NCBI RefSeq assembly: GCF_000350085.1
Contig: NZ_CAUM01000111.1
Span: forward strand, 26,662 to 90,661
Source: Mesorhizobium metallidurans STM 2683
GTDB taxonomy: Bacteria; Pseudomonadota; Alphaproteobacteria; Rhizobiales; Rhizobiaceae
Direction: 5' to 3'
DNA length: 64,000 nt
Shown: positions 53,171 to 63,046 of the stretch, piece after piece
Numbering within the stretch: the first letter of the stretch is position 1
Layout: every line of letters starts with the position of its first letter
The notes under the pieces: model-generated
Database searches by the model: none
The model's input: only the letters and a program-made list of their open reading frames with translations
Told to the model about the DNA's origin: nothing
Translations under genes and position numbers: made by a program

Positions 53171-55396
53171 TCAGTGTAAGAACCAGTATCGCAGCTGGCG
53201 GTTAACCGTGCCCGTTTTGAGCGAGGTCAGCGCAAAGAGCAGCCCCGGCATGATCTTCAATCGTTTGCTGATGAAGATCGCCATGGCCACGTTCCAGACA
53301 GCCAGGGCAAGCGCGAGGCCTATTGCGGCGCCCATTGGACCGTAGAGCTCGATTCCCACCGCACAGCCTATGAGGCCGGCGGCCGCGCCGACGATCATGG
53401 CTACGGCCGCCGCCCATTCGTTGCCGGTCATCGTCAACAGGTTCAGCTGCGGTCCGCACAGTGCGACAGCGACATATCCGAGCATCAGCACCCGGGCGAT
53501 GGGCGCTCCCGAGCTGAAATCATCACCGAACCAGCTCATGAGAGGCTTGACGATCACAACCAGCGGAACAGCCATGGCAATGGCGCCGCAGGCCGAAAGT
53601 ATCGAGGCGCGTGAAAATAGCTGCTGCAGACCCTTGCGGTCGCCTTGGGCATGAAGGGCCGCCGCCGCCGGCGAAAACATCACCCCGACAGCAGCCACCG
53701 AAAGACCCACAAGCAACGCGACGTTCAATCCCAAGGCGAAGATTCCTGCATCTTTGATATGACCTGTCCAGCCCAGCACCATGACGCCGGCGCGGTTGAT
53801 GAAAACATCAAGTCCGGCCATGAGCATGATTGGCGGAACCACGGCCCACCATTCTTGCGATGCGTCGCTGGGCTCGGTTTGCCGCAGGCCGGTCGGCTGA
53901 AATCTCGTTGCGAGGATATACACCAGTGCGACTGTAATGCCCGAGCTTATCAGCACCGTCTTCATCACCAAGGTGGCGTCAAGGGTCCACGATCCCGACA
54001 AGGCCGCCACTCCCAGCAACGTCAACAGCAGGCCGTCACGCACGATGCGTTCCGGCAAAAGGGCCGAGACACCGCCGCCGAAAGAGCGAACAAGCGATGC
54101 GCCCAAGGCGTAGGCGGTGACCAGTGGCACCGCCGCCATACCTAGAAGTTGGCTGATTTCCATTTCCTTCTGAGAAGGATCTGAGAAGTAAAGGATCAAG
54201 GCGGCGCCTGTGACGCCGAACAGTGTTGCCGCCGCCAGCGCCCTTTGCAGGGCGAACCTGATGACGCCGTGCGCCAGGTCAAGCCGTCCTTTGGCTCTGT
54301 AGGCGGACACGAAGCGCAACAGGGAGATATTGAAACCAAGTGTTGCAAGATAGGCAAGCACGGAGGTCCAGGACAGGACGTAGGAATAGATACCGTAACT
54401 GGTGGAACCGACGAGGCGCGCAATCAACAATTGCGCCAGGCTGGTCAATCCCGCGCCACCGACGTAGATCATAAGAGCGAAGACGGTAGCGTAGCCGAGG
54501 CTTCGGCCCATGTCTTGGCTGGGGCGGTCTTGGCTGGGGCGCGAAACGACATCTGCCGCGGCAACAGGGACAGCAGGATTTCGTGCCGTCTTCACAACTC
54601 CATAGTCGTCGAAGCTGTCATCGAATACCTCATGATCCTCGCTGCCTTGAACTCCGGGTCGACCTCCGGCTTGCAGGATTTTCGAGATTATCTTGTGCCC
54701 GACACACTCAATGCCTTCCAACGAAGACCGATTGTTGAGAGTATGGACCGGAATGATTTTCCGGTCGGAATCGGCCAGAATATCATTCAGGCTTTCAAAC
54801 ACCCCAAAAGCGCGCATGCTGGTGTCAAAATCAGCTTCGAACAGGCGCTCCGCAGGCGCCTCATGCCCCAACCGCTGCTGCAGGCGTGTCTCCACGATCG
54901 AGCGTGGCGCAACAACTCTGAGTGTGAAATCGGCCGTGGGCGCGAGGCTGAGGGCCTTTGTGAGAGCGACTTTGTCCGCGGCCCCATTGAGCATTGCCAG
55001 CGATGCAACCGCCTGGACATAACCCTGATCGAATATGACCACGTCCCTGGATTGCTTCGCCTCATCCCAGCGGCGCGACAGTTTCAATATGTGCTGCCAG
55101 AGCCGGGCCCGCCATATTCGATTTTTTGGCGGGATCGTTCTCGTCATGGAAAGCGACGTCGAAAGGTCTTTGATCCTGCCTCTCGGAGAGAGCAATATTT
55201 TCAATGTTGAAAATATTGCCAATAAAATCCTGAAAATAGCCAGAAAGATTCCAAGATCGACGCTCGATCCCCTTTCGCGAGGCACATGACCGGGTGCGAC
55301 CCTGGCGTTGTAGCCCTGGTCGCGCAGTCGCCGTGCAAGAGCGTGAGCAAAGGTCCTCTTGCCGGATCCAGGCGGCCCGAAGAGTTCGATGATCAT
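53171..55396 (-). CDS. P-loop kinase-like domain fused to Wzx-like flippase
   Basis: 741 residues. The first about 235 form a nucleoside-kinase-like P-loop domain: MIIELFGPPGSGKRTFAHAL has the Walker A shape but Arg in place of the Ser/Thr after the Lys, and VVIFDQGYVQAVASL is the second core motif of the glycan-associated thymidylate-kinase-like group. After a linker with a duplicated RPSQD, residues about 290-741 hold some 12-14 membrane helices of a polysaccharide flippase (GYATVFALMIYVGGAGLTS, LIARLVGSTSYGIYSYVLSW). It should flip lipid-linked repeat units; what the kinase-like part does is unknown. It is the last gene of the operon, 61 bases after the co-polymerase gene. Confidence 0.88.
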   Translation of the reverse strand: MIIELFGPPGSGKRTFAHALARRLRDQGYNARVAPGHVPRERGSSVDLGIFLAIFRILLAIFSTLKILLSPRGRIKDLSTSLSMTRTIPPKNRIWRARLWQHILKLSRRWDEAKQSRDVVIFDQGYVQAVASLAMLNGAADKVALTKALSLAPTADFTLRVVAPRSIVETRLQQRLGHEAPAERLFEADFDTSMRAFGVFESLNDILADSDRKIIPVHTLNNRSSLEGIECVGHKIISKILQAGGRPGVQGSEDHEVFDDSFDDYGVVKTARNPAVPVAAADVVSRPSQDRPSQDMGRSLGYATVFALMIYVGGAGLTSLAQLLIARLVGSTSYGIYSYVLSWTSVLAYLATLGFNISLLRFVSAYRAKGRLDLAHGVIRFALQRALAAATLFGVTGAALILYFSDPSQKEMEISQLLGMAAVPLVTAYALGASLVRSFGGGVSALLPERIVRDGLLLTLLGVAALSGSWTLDATLVMKTVLISSGITVALVYILATRFQPTGLRQTEPSDASQEWWAVVPPIMLMAGLDVFINRAGVMVLGWTGHIKDAGIFALGLNVALLVGLSVAAVGVMFSPAAAALHAQGDRKGLQQLFSRASILSACGAIAMAVPLVVIVKPLMSWFGDDFSSGAPIARVLMLGYVAVALCGPQLNLLTMTGNEWAAAVAMIVGAAAGLIGCAVGIELYGPMGAAIGLALALAVWNVAMAIFISKRLKIMPGLLFALTSLKTGTVNRQLRYWFLH

Positions 55397-55456
55397 GGGG
55401 TCAAATCCGATCGATTTTCGTGACTATCGTTGCTTGGAGGCCGCTTGTGACGCTCA

Positions 55457-57673
55457 TCACGCTTTCTCGAGCAAAAGATCAGCGCTGTCCCCGAAATGAT
55501 AGCCGGCGTGCTTCTTGAGATTGACCTGCGTGAGAACGCTCCCCACTGGGACCGAAACCGACGCATCGCTCGCAAGCGGTTCCAGAACACCACGCGCGAT
55601 GCTGCGTCGTGTCTTGCCCCAGCGGATGGCGAAAAGAACCATGTCCGCCCAGCCTGTCAGAAGCCCCGCCTCCGGTCCTCCAAGTCCCAGCGGTCCATTT
55701 ATGATGACGATGCTATAGATCGACTGCAGCTCATCCGCGAACATGGCACTGTCGGCCGTGGACAGCAGCGCCAGCAGATCCTCCGATGGCGCAAGAGCCA
55801 TGAAGTCGATTCCGATTTCAGGCATTCCGGTAGTTGCATCGTGCAAGGCACAGCGGTCACTCACATAGTCTCCGAAGAAATTGTGTGGCCTGCGCGCTGT
55901 GAACTCGTCCAGAAATTCCTTGGTGAGGGGCGAGCTCGTGCCGTCGAGATCGAGGAAAAGCACCCTGCCGCCCAGTCGTGTGGCGGCCAAGGCCAGGCTC
56001 CATGCAAGCTCCGTCTTGCCATCATCCCGTACGCTGGACGTGACGAGAATGACATGCGACGAGCGATCCCTCGCCGGCTTGGGCGCCGCCGCGACAAGCA
56101 GGGACGTTACGGCGCGGCTGTATCTGGACTTCTGCTGGCCTAGAACCAGCTGCTGCAGTCGCTTGGCGTGCATTGTGGGAGCTTGGGGTATCAGCCCCAG
56201 GCACGGAATCCCGAGCGCGGCTTCTGCTTCGGCTTCGCCGCGCAAAGTCTGATCGAGACGGTTGCGAAGAACGACGAAGACCCCGCCGATGAGGCCAAAC
56301 ACGACCATGCCGGGTGGAATAAGAAAGATTGGCGATAGGGTCCTTGGATTCGTCGGCGGCCATGCGGCTGAAAGGACCGAGACTCCGGCCGAGGGCGATG
56401 CAATGCGCTGTTTCAACTGCTGCTGTTGCGTCAGGAGTTGATTGTATCGCTGCGTCAGGATACTGACCTGCGGCTCCAGGGCACGCAGCCCGGACAGCCG
56501 GCCGGCTGTTTCGGCGCCAACCGCGTCGAGCACGCTCTTGCGTGTGTCTAGAGTGGTGACCTGGGCACGATAGATCTCCGCTTCCGCCGCGATACGGGCC
56601 GTGCCCTGTTCTATCTCGAGGTTGATCGAATTGGTCAGATCGTCATTTGCCTCGCCATTGGCTTGCCGAGCCGCCAGGTCGATCAGCACCTGTGACCCCA
56701 TCGCTTCGGCGAGCGCGGTGACCGGCGCCCCTTTCTTCCGCAGGTCCTGAATATGTTGAAGGCGGGCTTCCGTGGCGGACAGATCCGCTTTCGACAAGGA
56801 AATCTGCTGGCTGAGTTCGGCCGTCTCCCTGGCGGCACTGTCCGCCGCACCTTGGTCAACGGCGCCATGGCTCAGCCGATACTTCTCCAGACGATCGGTC
56901 GCCGCCGCCAGATCGCTTTGCACAGCCGGCAAGGCGGCGACGATCGAGTCGAGCTCCAGCTTGTCCGATGCCTGGTGTCTCTTTGCGAGATCATCGATGT
57001 ACAGTTGGGCGAAGGTATTAGCCACCATGGCGGCTCGCGCCGGATCGTTGTCGGTGAAACCTACGGTGATGACTCTCGATCGCAGTTCCTGCCCGACCCT
57101 CACGTCCTTTCGCAGCGCCTTCAGTTCAGCCGCATCCAGATCTTCCGGCTTGCTCTGCGGCCAAATTCTGCTCCACAGACCACCTCCAAACGAGTGCGAA
57201 TTGGATTGACCGTCGCGAGCAAGGGCGGGGGAGGAATCCCGAGTTGCCGGATCACCTTGTTCGGTAGTGCTTCCCGCGTCCATCTTGCGCAGCGCTGCCA
57301 CCACACGACGCAGATGCCCCTGCGACGAGAGCATGGTTATATGATCGTCAATACTGGCTTCCAGCATCTCTGGAGCAATTTCCGTGCCGTTAGGTCCGCT
57401 CCTGGTGGGAGCATCGAGAATGATTTGCGTGGTCGCTTCGTACTCGACAGGGCGAATAAAGCCGGCAAGCCCGGCCAGGACACCGCCCAGTACGACCATG
57501 GTTAGCAGGAACCATTTTCGCCTCGCCATGGTGGTGAGAAGTTGCTGCAAGGGGTTCTCGGTTTCCACCTGCTCACGTAGCGGCCGCCTCATACGCGGCT
57601 TGGCCTCACGCGCGGTTACATGCATCTCAGTCGCACGCGGAAGTTGAATGCGGCTGATTATGGAACCTTCCAT
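55457..57673 (-). CDS. ExoP/Wzc-like polysaccharide co-polymerase with degenerate kinase domain
   Basis: 738 residues. A membrane helix near 52-72 opens the Wzz chain-length domain (EYEATTQIILDAPTRSGPNG), a long coiled-coil periplasmic region (about 220-420) follows, then a second helix near 435-455 (IPPGMVVFGLIGGVFVVL). The BY-kinase-type domain keeps a partial Walker A (VTSSVRDDGKTELAWSL) and A' (VLFLDLDG), but Walker B is IVIINGPLG, with Asn where Asp is expected. Only one Tyr lies in the C-terminal tail. It sets chain length and, with the ExoF-like protein, export. One base separates its ATG from the asnB stop. Confidence 0.88.
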   Translation of the reverse strand: MEGSIISRIQLPRATEMHVTAREAKPRMRRPLREQVETENPLQQLLTTMARRKWFLLTMVVLGGVLAGLAGFIRPVEYEATTQIILDAPTRSGPNGTEIAPEMLEASIDDHITMLSSQGHLRRVVAALRKMDAGSTTEQGDPATRDSSPALARDGQSNSHSFGGGLWSRIWPQSKPEDLDAAELKALRKDVRVGQELRSRVITVGFTDNDPARAAMVANTFAQLYIDDLAKRHQASDKLELDSIVAALPAVQSDLAAATDRLEKYRLSHGAVDQGAADSAARETAELSQQISLSKADLSATEARLQHIQDLRKKGAPVTALAEAMGSQVLIDLAARQANGEANDDLTNSINLEIEQGTARIAAEAEIYRAQVTTLDTRKSVLDAVGAETAGRLSGLRALEPQVSILTQRYNQLLTQQQQLKQRIASPSAGVSVLSAAWPPTNPRTLSPIFLIPPGMVVFGLIGGVFVVLRNRLDQTLRGEAEAEAALGIPCLGLIPQAPTMHAKRLQQLVLGQQKSRYSRAVTSLLVAAAPKPARDRSSHVILVTSSVRDDGKTELAWSLALAATRLGGRVLFLDLDGTSSPLTKEFLDEFTARRPHNFFGDYVSDRCALHDATTGMPEIGIDFMALAPSEDLLALLSTADSAMFADELQSIYSIVIINGPLGLGGPEAGLLTGWADMVLFAIRWGKTRRSIARGVLEPLASDASVSVPVGSVLTQVNLKKHAGYHFGDSADLLLEKA

Positions 57674-57674
57674 C

Positions 57675-59672
57675 TTACACTCCTGCCAGTTCGAAAATGC
57701 GAGACAGATCCTTGGCTGGCGCCGATGGCCGACCGGCCTCGTTACGCCATGCCTGGAACATCAACGCCGCCCATAAATCACGAGAATGATCCTGCCTGCC
57801 GTCCATGTGATCTCGCCAGCACGTCTCGACCTTTGTGAAGTCGAAGATACCGTCTCCGGAGAGCCGCATATCGGCGATAAGATCGCTGGCCCAGATGCGC
57901 AGCGGCCCTCTCAGCCACACGGCTATAGGGACGTCGAAACCATGCTTTGGTCGATCGATCAGCCGCTCCGGAACATAGCGATGCAGCAACTGACGAAGGA
58001 TCCATTTGCCTCTGCCATGGCGAACCATCACATCCGCCGGCAGGCGCCAGGCGAATTCGACAACCCGATGATCGAGAAGCGGGCATCGTCCCTCGAGGCT
58101 GTTGGCCATGCTGGCGCGGTCCAGCTTCACCAGTATGTCGCCAGGCAGATAGCCGACCATGTCGTCGTACAGGAGACGCGACAGCAGGCCATCAAGCTGT
58201 GCCGTGCCATTGATCGATATCGGTGGTCTATGGTGAGTGAGGTTTTCGGTCGATGATCCCGTCAGTCGCTGATACAGTTCATCCTCATCCGCCGCCGAGA
58301 GCAGCCGCGCCAGGCGATCCAGCCGGTCGCTGCGCAGTGCATGCCGGGCATGGGCCGAAAGCGGCAGCTTGCTGACGAGATCGTGACGGGCTGCACGAGC
58401 AAGCAATCCAATACCTGTCGCAAGCGTCTGACGCATCGGCAACGGCAGCCCATGCTGCCGGTTCACTCGGGCCGCCATGAGGTGGCGAGCGTAGCCGGCA
58501 AAGCATTCGTCGCCGCCGTCGCCCGACAGAGCCACCGTGACGTGCTGGCGGGCGAGCCGCGCCACGAGCAGCGTTGGTATCTGCGATTCGTCGGCGAACG
58601 GCTCGTCCCAGGTCTGTGGCAGTTCTGGAATGATGTCGCGCGCGGAGGCGGGCGACAGGTGAAGTTCGGTATGGTCGGTGCCCAGATGTCGGGCGACCTC
58701 AGCGGCGTGTGGCGCCTCATCGAATCCGCCTTCTCCGAAAGCAATCGTGAACGTGCGCACCGGTTTTTGCGATTGAGCCTGCATCAGCGCGACAACGGCA
58801 GAACTGTCGACGCCGCCGGATAGAAAGCCGCCCAGCGGCACATCGGCGACCATGCGTTCCCGGACGGCAAGTCTCAGCAGCTCGTCGAGCTGATTTGTCA
58901 GCTCTTCGTCGGTGCCGGCGATTGGTTCCCGCCGACCTTTCTCGGCGACATCGGCCAGCGACCACCACTGCCGGATGTGGTGCGAAAGGGACGCGGCACT
59001 GCGTCCGCCAGCAAAATCCGCCGCCGTAATAGACAGAACGGAACCTGGCGGCAGCTTGAACACGCCCTGCCAGATGCAACTGTTGTCCGGTACCCATCCC
59101 CTCGACAGCATCGCCGCCGCAGCATTGAGATCGAGCTCCTGACGGAAACCTGGAAAACGGTTGATTGCCTTTAACTCGGAGGCAAAAACCAATGCATCGC
59201 GTGTTGAGGCGACGTAGAGTGGCTTTTTGCCCATTCGGTCGCGGGCGAGATGAAGGGTTCTCGTCTTCCGGTCCCACAATCCAAATGCAAACATGCCGGC
59301 AAAGCGCTTGAGCGCTGCGTCGAGCCCCCAATTTTCGATCGCGCACAGCATGACTTCAGTATCGCTGGTGCCGCGGAAACAATGGCCCGCACTTTCAAGT
59401 TCGTGGCGAAGATCTCGGAAATTATAGACCTCGCCATTGAACGTAAGGACATATCGGCCACTTGCCGAACGCATCGGCTGATGTCCAGCCTCCGACAAAT
59501 CGACAATGGCCAGACGCCTGTGACCGAACGCGACGCCGGCTTCACGATCGGACCAGAATCCTTCGCCGTCGGGCCCACGGTGACGAAGCGCAGTCGTCAT
59601 TCCCGCTATGGCCTTCAGCGGCTTCGCGTCGGCCGCCCCCGGTGCTAGGAGAATTCCGGCAATCCCACACAT
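57675..59672 (-). CDS. Asparagine-synthase-like amidotransferase, copy 2
   Basis: 665 residues. Cys2 of MCGIAGILLAPG is the glutaminase nucleophile, with HRGPDGEGFWSDREAGVAFG and FNGEVYNFRDL; the synthetase domain has FLSGGVDSSAVVALMQ and LSGDGGDECFAGYARH. Set inside a glycosyltransferase-polymerase operon, it resembles WbpS-like enzymes that convert sugar acids to amides, and a UDP-galacturonate-making epimerase lies nearby. It starts 4 bases after the polymerase stop and ends 1 base before the co-polymerase start. Confidence 0.9.
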   Translation of the reverse strand: MCGIAGILLAPGAADAKPLKAIAGMTTALRHRGPDGEGFWSDREAGVAFGHRRLAIVDLSEAGHQPMRSASGRYVLTFNGEVYNFRDLRHELESAGHCFRGTSDTEVMLCAIENWGLDAALKRFAGMFAFGLWDRKTRTLHLARDRMGKKPLYVASTRDALVFASELKAINRFPGFRQELDLNAAAAMLSRGWVPDNSCIWQGVFKLPPGSVLSITAADFAGGRSAASLSHHIRQWWSLADVAEKGRREPIAGTDEELTNQLDELLRLAVRERMVADVPLGGFLSGGVDSSAVVALMQAQSQKPVRTFTIAFGEGGFDEAPHAAEVARHLGTDHTELHLSPASARDIIPELPQTWDEPFADESQIPTLLVARLARQHVTVALSGDGGDECFAGYARHLMAARVNRQHGLPLPMRQTLATGIGLLARAARHDLVSKLPLSAHARHALRSDRLDRLARLLSAADEDELYQRLTGSSTENLTHHRPPISINGTAQLDGLLSRLLYDDMVGYLPGDILVKLDRASMANSLEGRCPLLDHRVVEFAWRLPADVMVRHGRGKWILRQLLHRYVPERLIDRPKHGFDVPIAVWLRGPLRIWASDLIADMRLSGDGIFDFTKVETCWRDHMDGRQDHSRDLWAALMFQAWRNEAGRPSAPAKDLSRIFELAGV

Positions 59673-59676
59673 CCCG

Positions 59677-60960
59677 TTACCCCGCGTAGCTATAAGGTCG
59701 ATTGGGGGTCACTGAAGCTGCTCGCGACGTTGGAACTGTTCGCGTCGTTCCAACGACCAGGCATAGGGTGACCGCAAACCACACGATCGGGTGTCGGACG
59801 ATCAGGTGCGGAAACCCGTAAAAAAGGATCGACAACATCAACGCCAACAGGGCATCGTGCTTCGCACGCCAGGCGGCCAGGGTGGCTGAGCCAAGTATCC
59901 AGAACAGTGCCAGGACCGCAATCAGACCACCTTGAGTATAAGTATCGAGATAGGTGTTGTGGGCCTCGAAAGGTTCGCGCTTAAACTGTTTATAGACCGC
60001 GAGGGGGCGGTCCACATGCGGGCCGGGTCCAAGGCCCAGAGACCCTGAAGTCACGCCCTTGTAGAGTGCATCGGTCCAGAGGCTGAAGCGAAGTCCAGCA
60101 GTCTCCGTTGTCTCCTCGCCGCCCCCACCTCGGCTGAGGCCCTTGGCGATATCTTCGACGTTGCCAAACTCCGAGACGACATAGGGTGCCATCGACATCC
60201 CCAGGGGAAGAAAGCCGATCGCCAACAGCAGGGTCACCTGGCGGAAAACAGTGACTTTGTTGCCGGACGCGAACCATGTCCGAACACGCAACCCAAGAAA
60301 TATCAGGAGGGTAAGGATGCTTGTAAGAAGAAAGGTATCACTCTTTGTCAACTTCCCGACAAGGAAGGTCACACCAATGCTGCTGATCCCAAATAGCCTT
60401 GCCCATGGATTGCGGGCGGTCGTTGCAAGATACAACGCCAGCGGACCAAAGAGCGCGCAATAGAGCGCCAGTTGGTTCGGATTTTCGGACCAGCCGACGA
60501 AGCGATCCCAGAACCATGGGTCGACACCGGGTTGGTGGATAAAACCCCACCCGAGCGCCAGCTGAAAGAGAAAGCACGCATTCGCTATGCCTATCACCCA
60601 CCAGGCGGTGCGACGTAGATGAAGTTCGGCCTCGGGCTCGGCCGCGGAGAGGCAGGTGACGCAGGCCAACAGCACATAGGCTGTCATATCGTGGACGGGC
60701 GCCGCAAGTAGTTCAACCGAGGTCAACAATCCAGTGATGAGACCGACCCCCCAGGCAAACGTCATGATCACCCAGAAGGTCACAAGGCGGTACAGGGCCG
60801 GCGTGGCCTCCAGGCGACCACCCATGACTATTCGGCCGATCGACAGCATGATCCAAAGCGACAGCAGCAATTCGGTATATCCGAAAGGCATTCCTGGAAT
60901 GCTGAGCTGCGCGGCGTAGGCCATCGCAATGCCGCCGGCCAGCAAGGCGTCCCGGATCAT
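59677..60960 (-). CDS. Wzy-like O-antigen polymerase/ligase family protein
   Basis: 427 residues with about 10-11 membrane helices and the O-antigen ligase/polymerase block near residues 310-350 (LGLGPGPHVDR, then EAHNTYLDTYTQGGLIAV). The HN-x-Y motif and the preceding long periplasmic loop mark the Wzy_C/WaaL superfamily. With a flippase and a co-polymerase in the same operon, polymerase is the better reading. The ATG overlaps the glycosyltransferase stop by four bases. Confidence 0.88.
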   Translation of the reverse strand: MIRDALLAGGIAMAYAAQLSIPGMPFGYTELLLSLWIMLSIGRIVMGGRLEATPALYRLVTFWVIMTFAWGVGLITGLLTSVELLAAPVHDMTAYVLLACVTCLSAAEPEAELHLRRTAWWVIGIANACFLFQLALGWGFIHQPGVDPWFWDRFVGWSENPNQLALYCALFGPLALYLATTARNPWARLFGISSIGVTFLVGKLTKSDTFLLTSILTLLIFLGLRVRTWFASGNKVTVFRQVTLLLAIGFLPLGMSMAPYVVSEFGNVEDIAKGLSRGGGGEETTETAGLRFSLWTDALYKGVTSGSLGLGPGPHVDRPLAVYKQFKREPFEAHNTYLDTYTQGGLIAVLALFWILGSATLAAWRAKHDALLALMLSILFYGFPHLIVRHPIVWFAVTLCLVVGTTRTVPTSRAASVTPNRPYSYAG

Positions 60961-62183
60961 CGGCGCACCCCACCCATTTCGGGCTCTGCGGCGTCCTTTT
61001 CGAGCAAGATCGGGGACACAGGTCGAGCGAGATCGCCATGGGATTTGGCGCTAAGGACGTTTTTGTACAGATCGCTATACTGGTCGACGACCCACGGCAG
61101 CGAGAACTGCTCCCGCACAAGTTCAACGGAACGACTGCCCATGAGCTTTCCGCGTTCGCGGTCGGACAGGACGTCTATTATCCGAGACGCCAGGCCATCG
61201 GCGTCGTGCGGCGGAACGAGGTAGCCGTTCCATCCGTCTTGAACCACGTCGTTGCAGCCGGGCATTCTCGAAGCGACGATCGGCAAACCTGCCAGTCCTG
61301 CTTCCAGCAGCACGCGCGGGATCCCCTCCCGATACTCTGTGGGAAAGGCGAACATATCGGCCATGCCAAGAAGGGCGGGAACGTCGCGTCGCGGACCCAA
61401 GGCGATGACATTGGGGGCATAGCGATCGATCTCCGCCTTATCGACGGCAAACGGGCCCTCGGATTCCCATGGACCGACGAGCACGACACGCGCATTCGGC
61501 CTCTTGGACAGGATGCGTGGAATTGCTTTGAGGAGTGTTGGGATACCCTTCTGACGGGTCAGCCGACCGACAAAAACGATGACTTCGGCGGACTGGTCGA
61601 GCCCGAGATCTTCGCGCATTTTCATCGCCGGCGGTGCAAGATGCCTTGCCATGGCGAACGCATCGACATCGATTCCTGAACCGCGGATCAGCCCTCCACT
61701 GCCGCGTCGGATTAACCTGTAGCGCTCAAAGAAGGCCTGATCGTCCCGATTTTGGAAAACCGTCGCGGCAGTCCAGAAGGACACAAGTCCTTGCAGTCCG
61801 CAAAAGATTGGACGCAGAGCCAGAGCCCGCGGCTCCAGCGACGAGAACGTCCAGCCCAGGCCATTGATCGTGCGGATGACGGGAAACTTTCCGCGCGCCG
61901 CAAGCGGCGTCAACAGGTTCGGCTTGGTGTCGAAGCTTTGCACAACGTCCGGCCGGAGTTCCGACATCAATTTTCTGATCGTTTTGACCGTGGCCCATTG
62001 TCCAGTGCCGCTGGAGAATCGGTCGAAACCGTACTGGCGATGCGGAATGCCATGCCGCAAAAACGCGGCTTCACTGCCACTCGAAACCGCAGTGACCCGA
62101 AAACCCTTTTCGCGCAGCGACATCAGGAACGGGATTCTCAGGGCGTGGTCCTCGCCTCCCACACATACGAGATGCGGATTCAT
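60957..62183 (-). CDS. Family 4 glycosyltransferase
   Basis: 408 residues from the ATG at 62183, which follows AGGGGAGGCAGG; the longer frame to 62396 lacks a ribosome site. The GT-B fold shows in VCVGGEDHALRIPFLMSLRE and the donor-side EYREGIPRVLLEAGLAGLP with the E-x7-E pair; VIVFVGRLTRQKGIPTLL starts the C-terminal domain. It adds a sugar to the lipid-linked repeat unit on the cytoplasmic face. It is the first gene of the leftward operon, and the only non-initiating glycosyltransferase in the window; more must be encoded elsewhere. Confidence 0.9.
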   Translation of the reverse strand: MNPHLVCVGGEDHALRIPFLMSLREKGFRVTAVSSGSEAAFLRHGIPHRQYGFDRFSSGTGQWATVKTIRKLMSELRPDVVQSFDTKPNLLTPLAARGKFPVIRTINGLGWTFSSLEPRALALRPIFCGLQGLVSFWTAATVFQNRDDQAFFERYRLIRRGSGGLIRGSGIDVDAFAMARHLAPPAMKMREDLGLDQSAEVIVFVGRLTRQKGIPTLLKAIPRILSKRPNARVVLVGPWESEGPFAVDKAEIDRYAPNVIALGPRRDVPALLGMADMFAFPTEYREGIPRVLLEAGLAGLPIVASRMPGCNDVVQDGWNGYLVPPHDADGLASRIIDVLSDRERGKLMGSRSVELVREQFSLPWVVDQYSDLYKNVLSAKSHGDLARPVSPILLEKDAAEPEMGGVRR

Positions 62184-63046
62184 CCTGCCTCCCCTGACCC
62201 TGCGCCATACCCTGATGGCGGGCAGTGGCCTGCTTTCGATTCTGCTTGCATGCTCTTGGTTTCGCCATTTGTGCGCGTATGTCGCCAAGGTCACGGTAGG
62301 GGCAGGCTGGTCTACTGTCCTCGTCTGTTTAGATGAGGCAAACCGGGTTTGGATCGCGCTGCGGCTCACAGGTCCGAAAGCTTTGGCGTGGATCAACGCT
62401 CCGAGCCGGCAAACTCAACCGCCTGGCGCTCGCAACAGCCATGTGGCTGGGCCTTCGCAACACGCATACCGTGACGGTGGAAGAACCATTCGCGCCCCGA
62501 AACCGCACTTCGGTCAGAACCTTGCATCGAGAGAAGGTGCCTCCTGACGAGCGGCTGATAGGCCGAACTCAGCCACATGCGACTCGGTAACCCTCGGCTG
62601 CCGAAGAGACCGAGCGGCAGCCAGCGCCTGCCATCCATGTCCACAACAAATTCGGTCGCGATGGTGAGCATACAAATCTGGTTCACACCCTGCTTTAGTC
62701 TCCGCCAACCTTACCGGCGGCCTCACAGATTTTGCGAGGCACTAGCAAAGATTCTGTATATTAAATGCGCCTTAAACATAAATTACCGATCTGGTTGGCA
62801 CTAGCTTAGTATATTGGTGAAAAACCGTGGTTTAATTAAGTGACGATCAAGAATGTTATCCGCGAAGGAAGCGTATTTTTTGCTGCAGTTTTATGTTGGG
62901 TCGCGACAATCCGCTTTCCGACGCTCAGAAATCCATCGGCGATCAATGATTCTATCAAAGGGTGTCGGTATGTGATTTGTCGCTAATATATGCCTCTAGT
63001 AGGCAGGCAGCAGCGGGGCGCTACCGAATCAGACAAAGGATTGTAG
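62184..63046. other. Large divergent control region
   Basis: An 863-base gap separates the leftward polymerase operon and the rightward secreted-protein gene. Frames in it are short and unsupported. The right half, about 62750-63000, is clearly A/T-rich (for example TTTAATTAAGTGACG), so it probably contains strong promoters or regulator sites. No RNA gene could be recognised. Confidence 0.45.
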
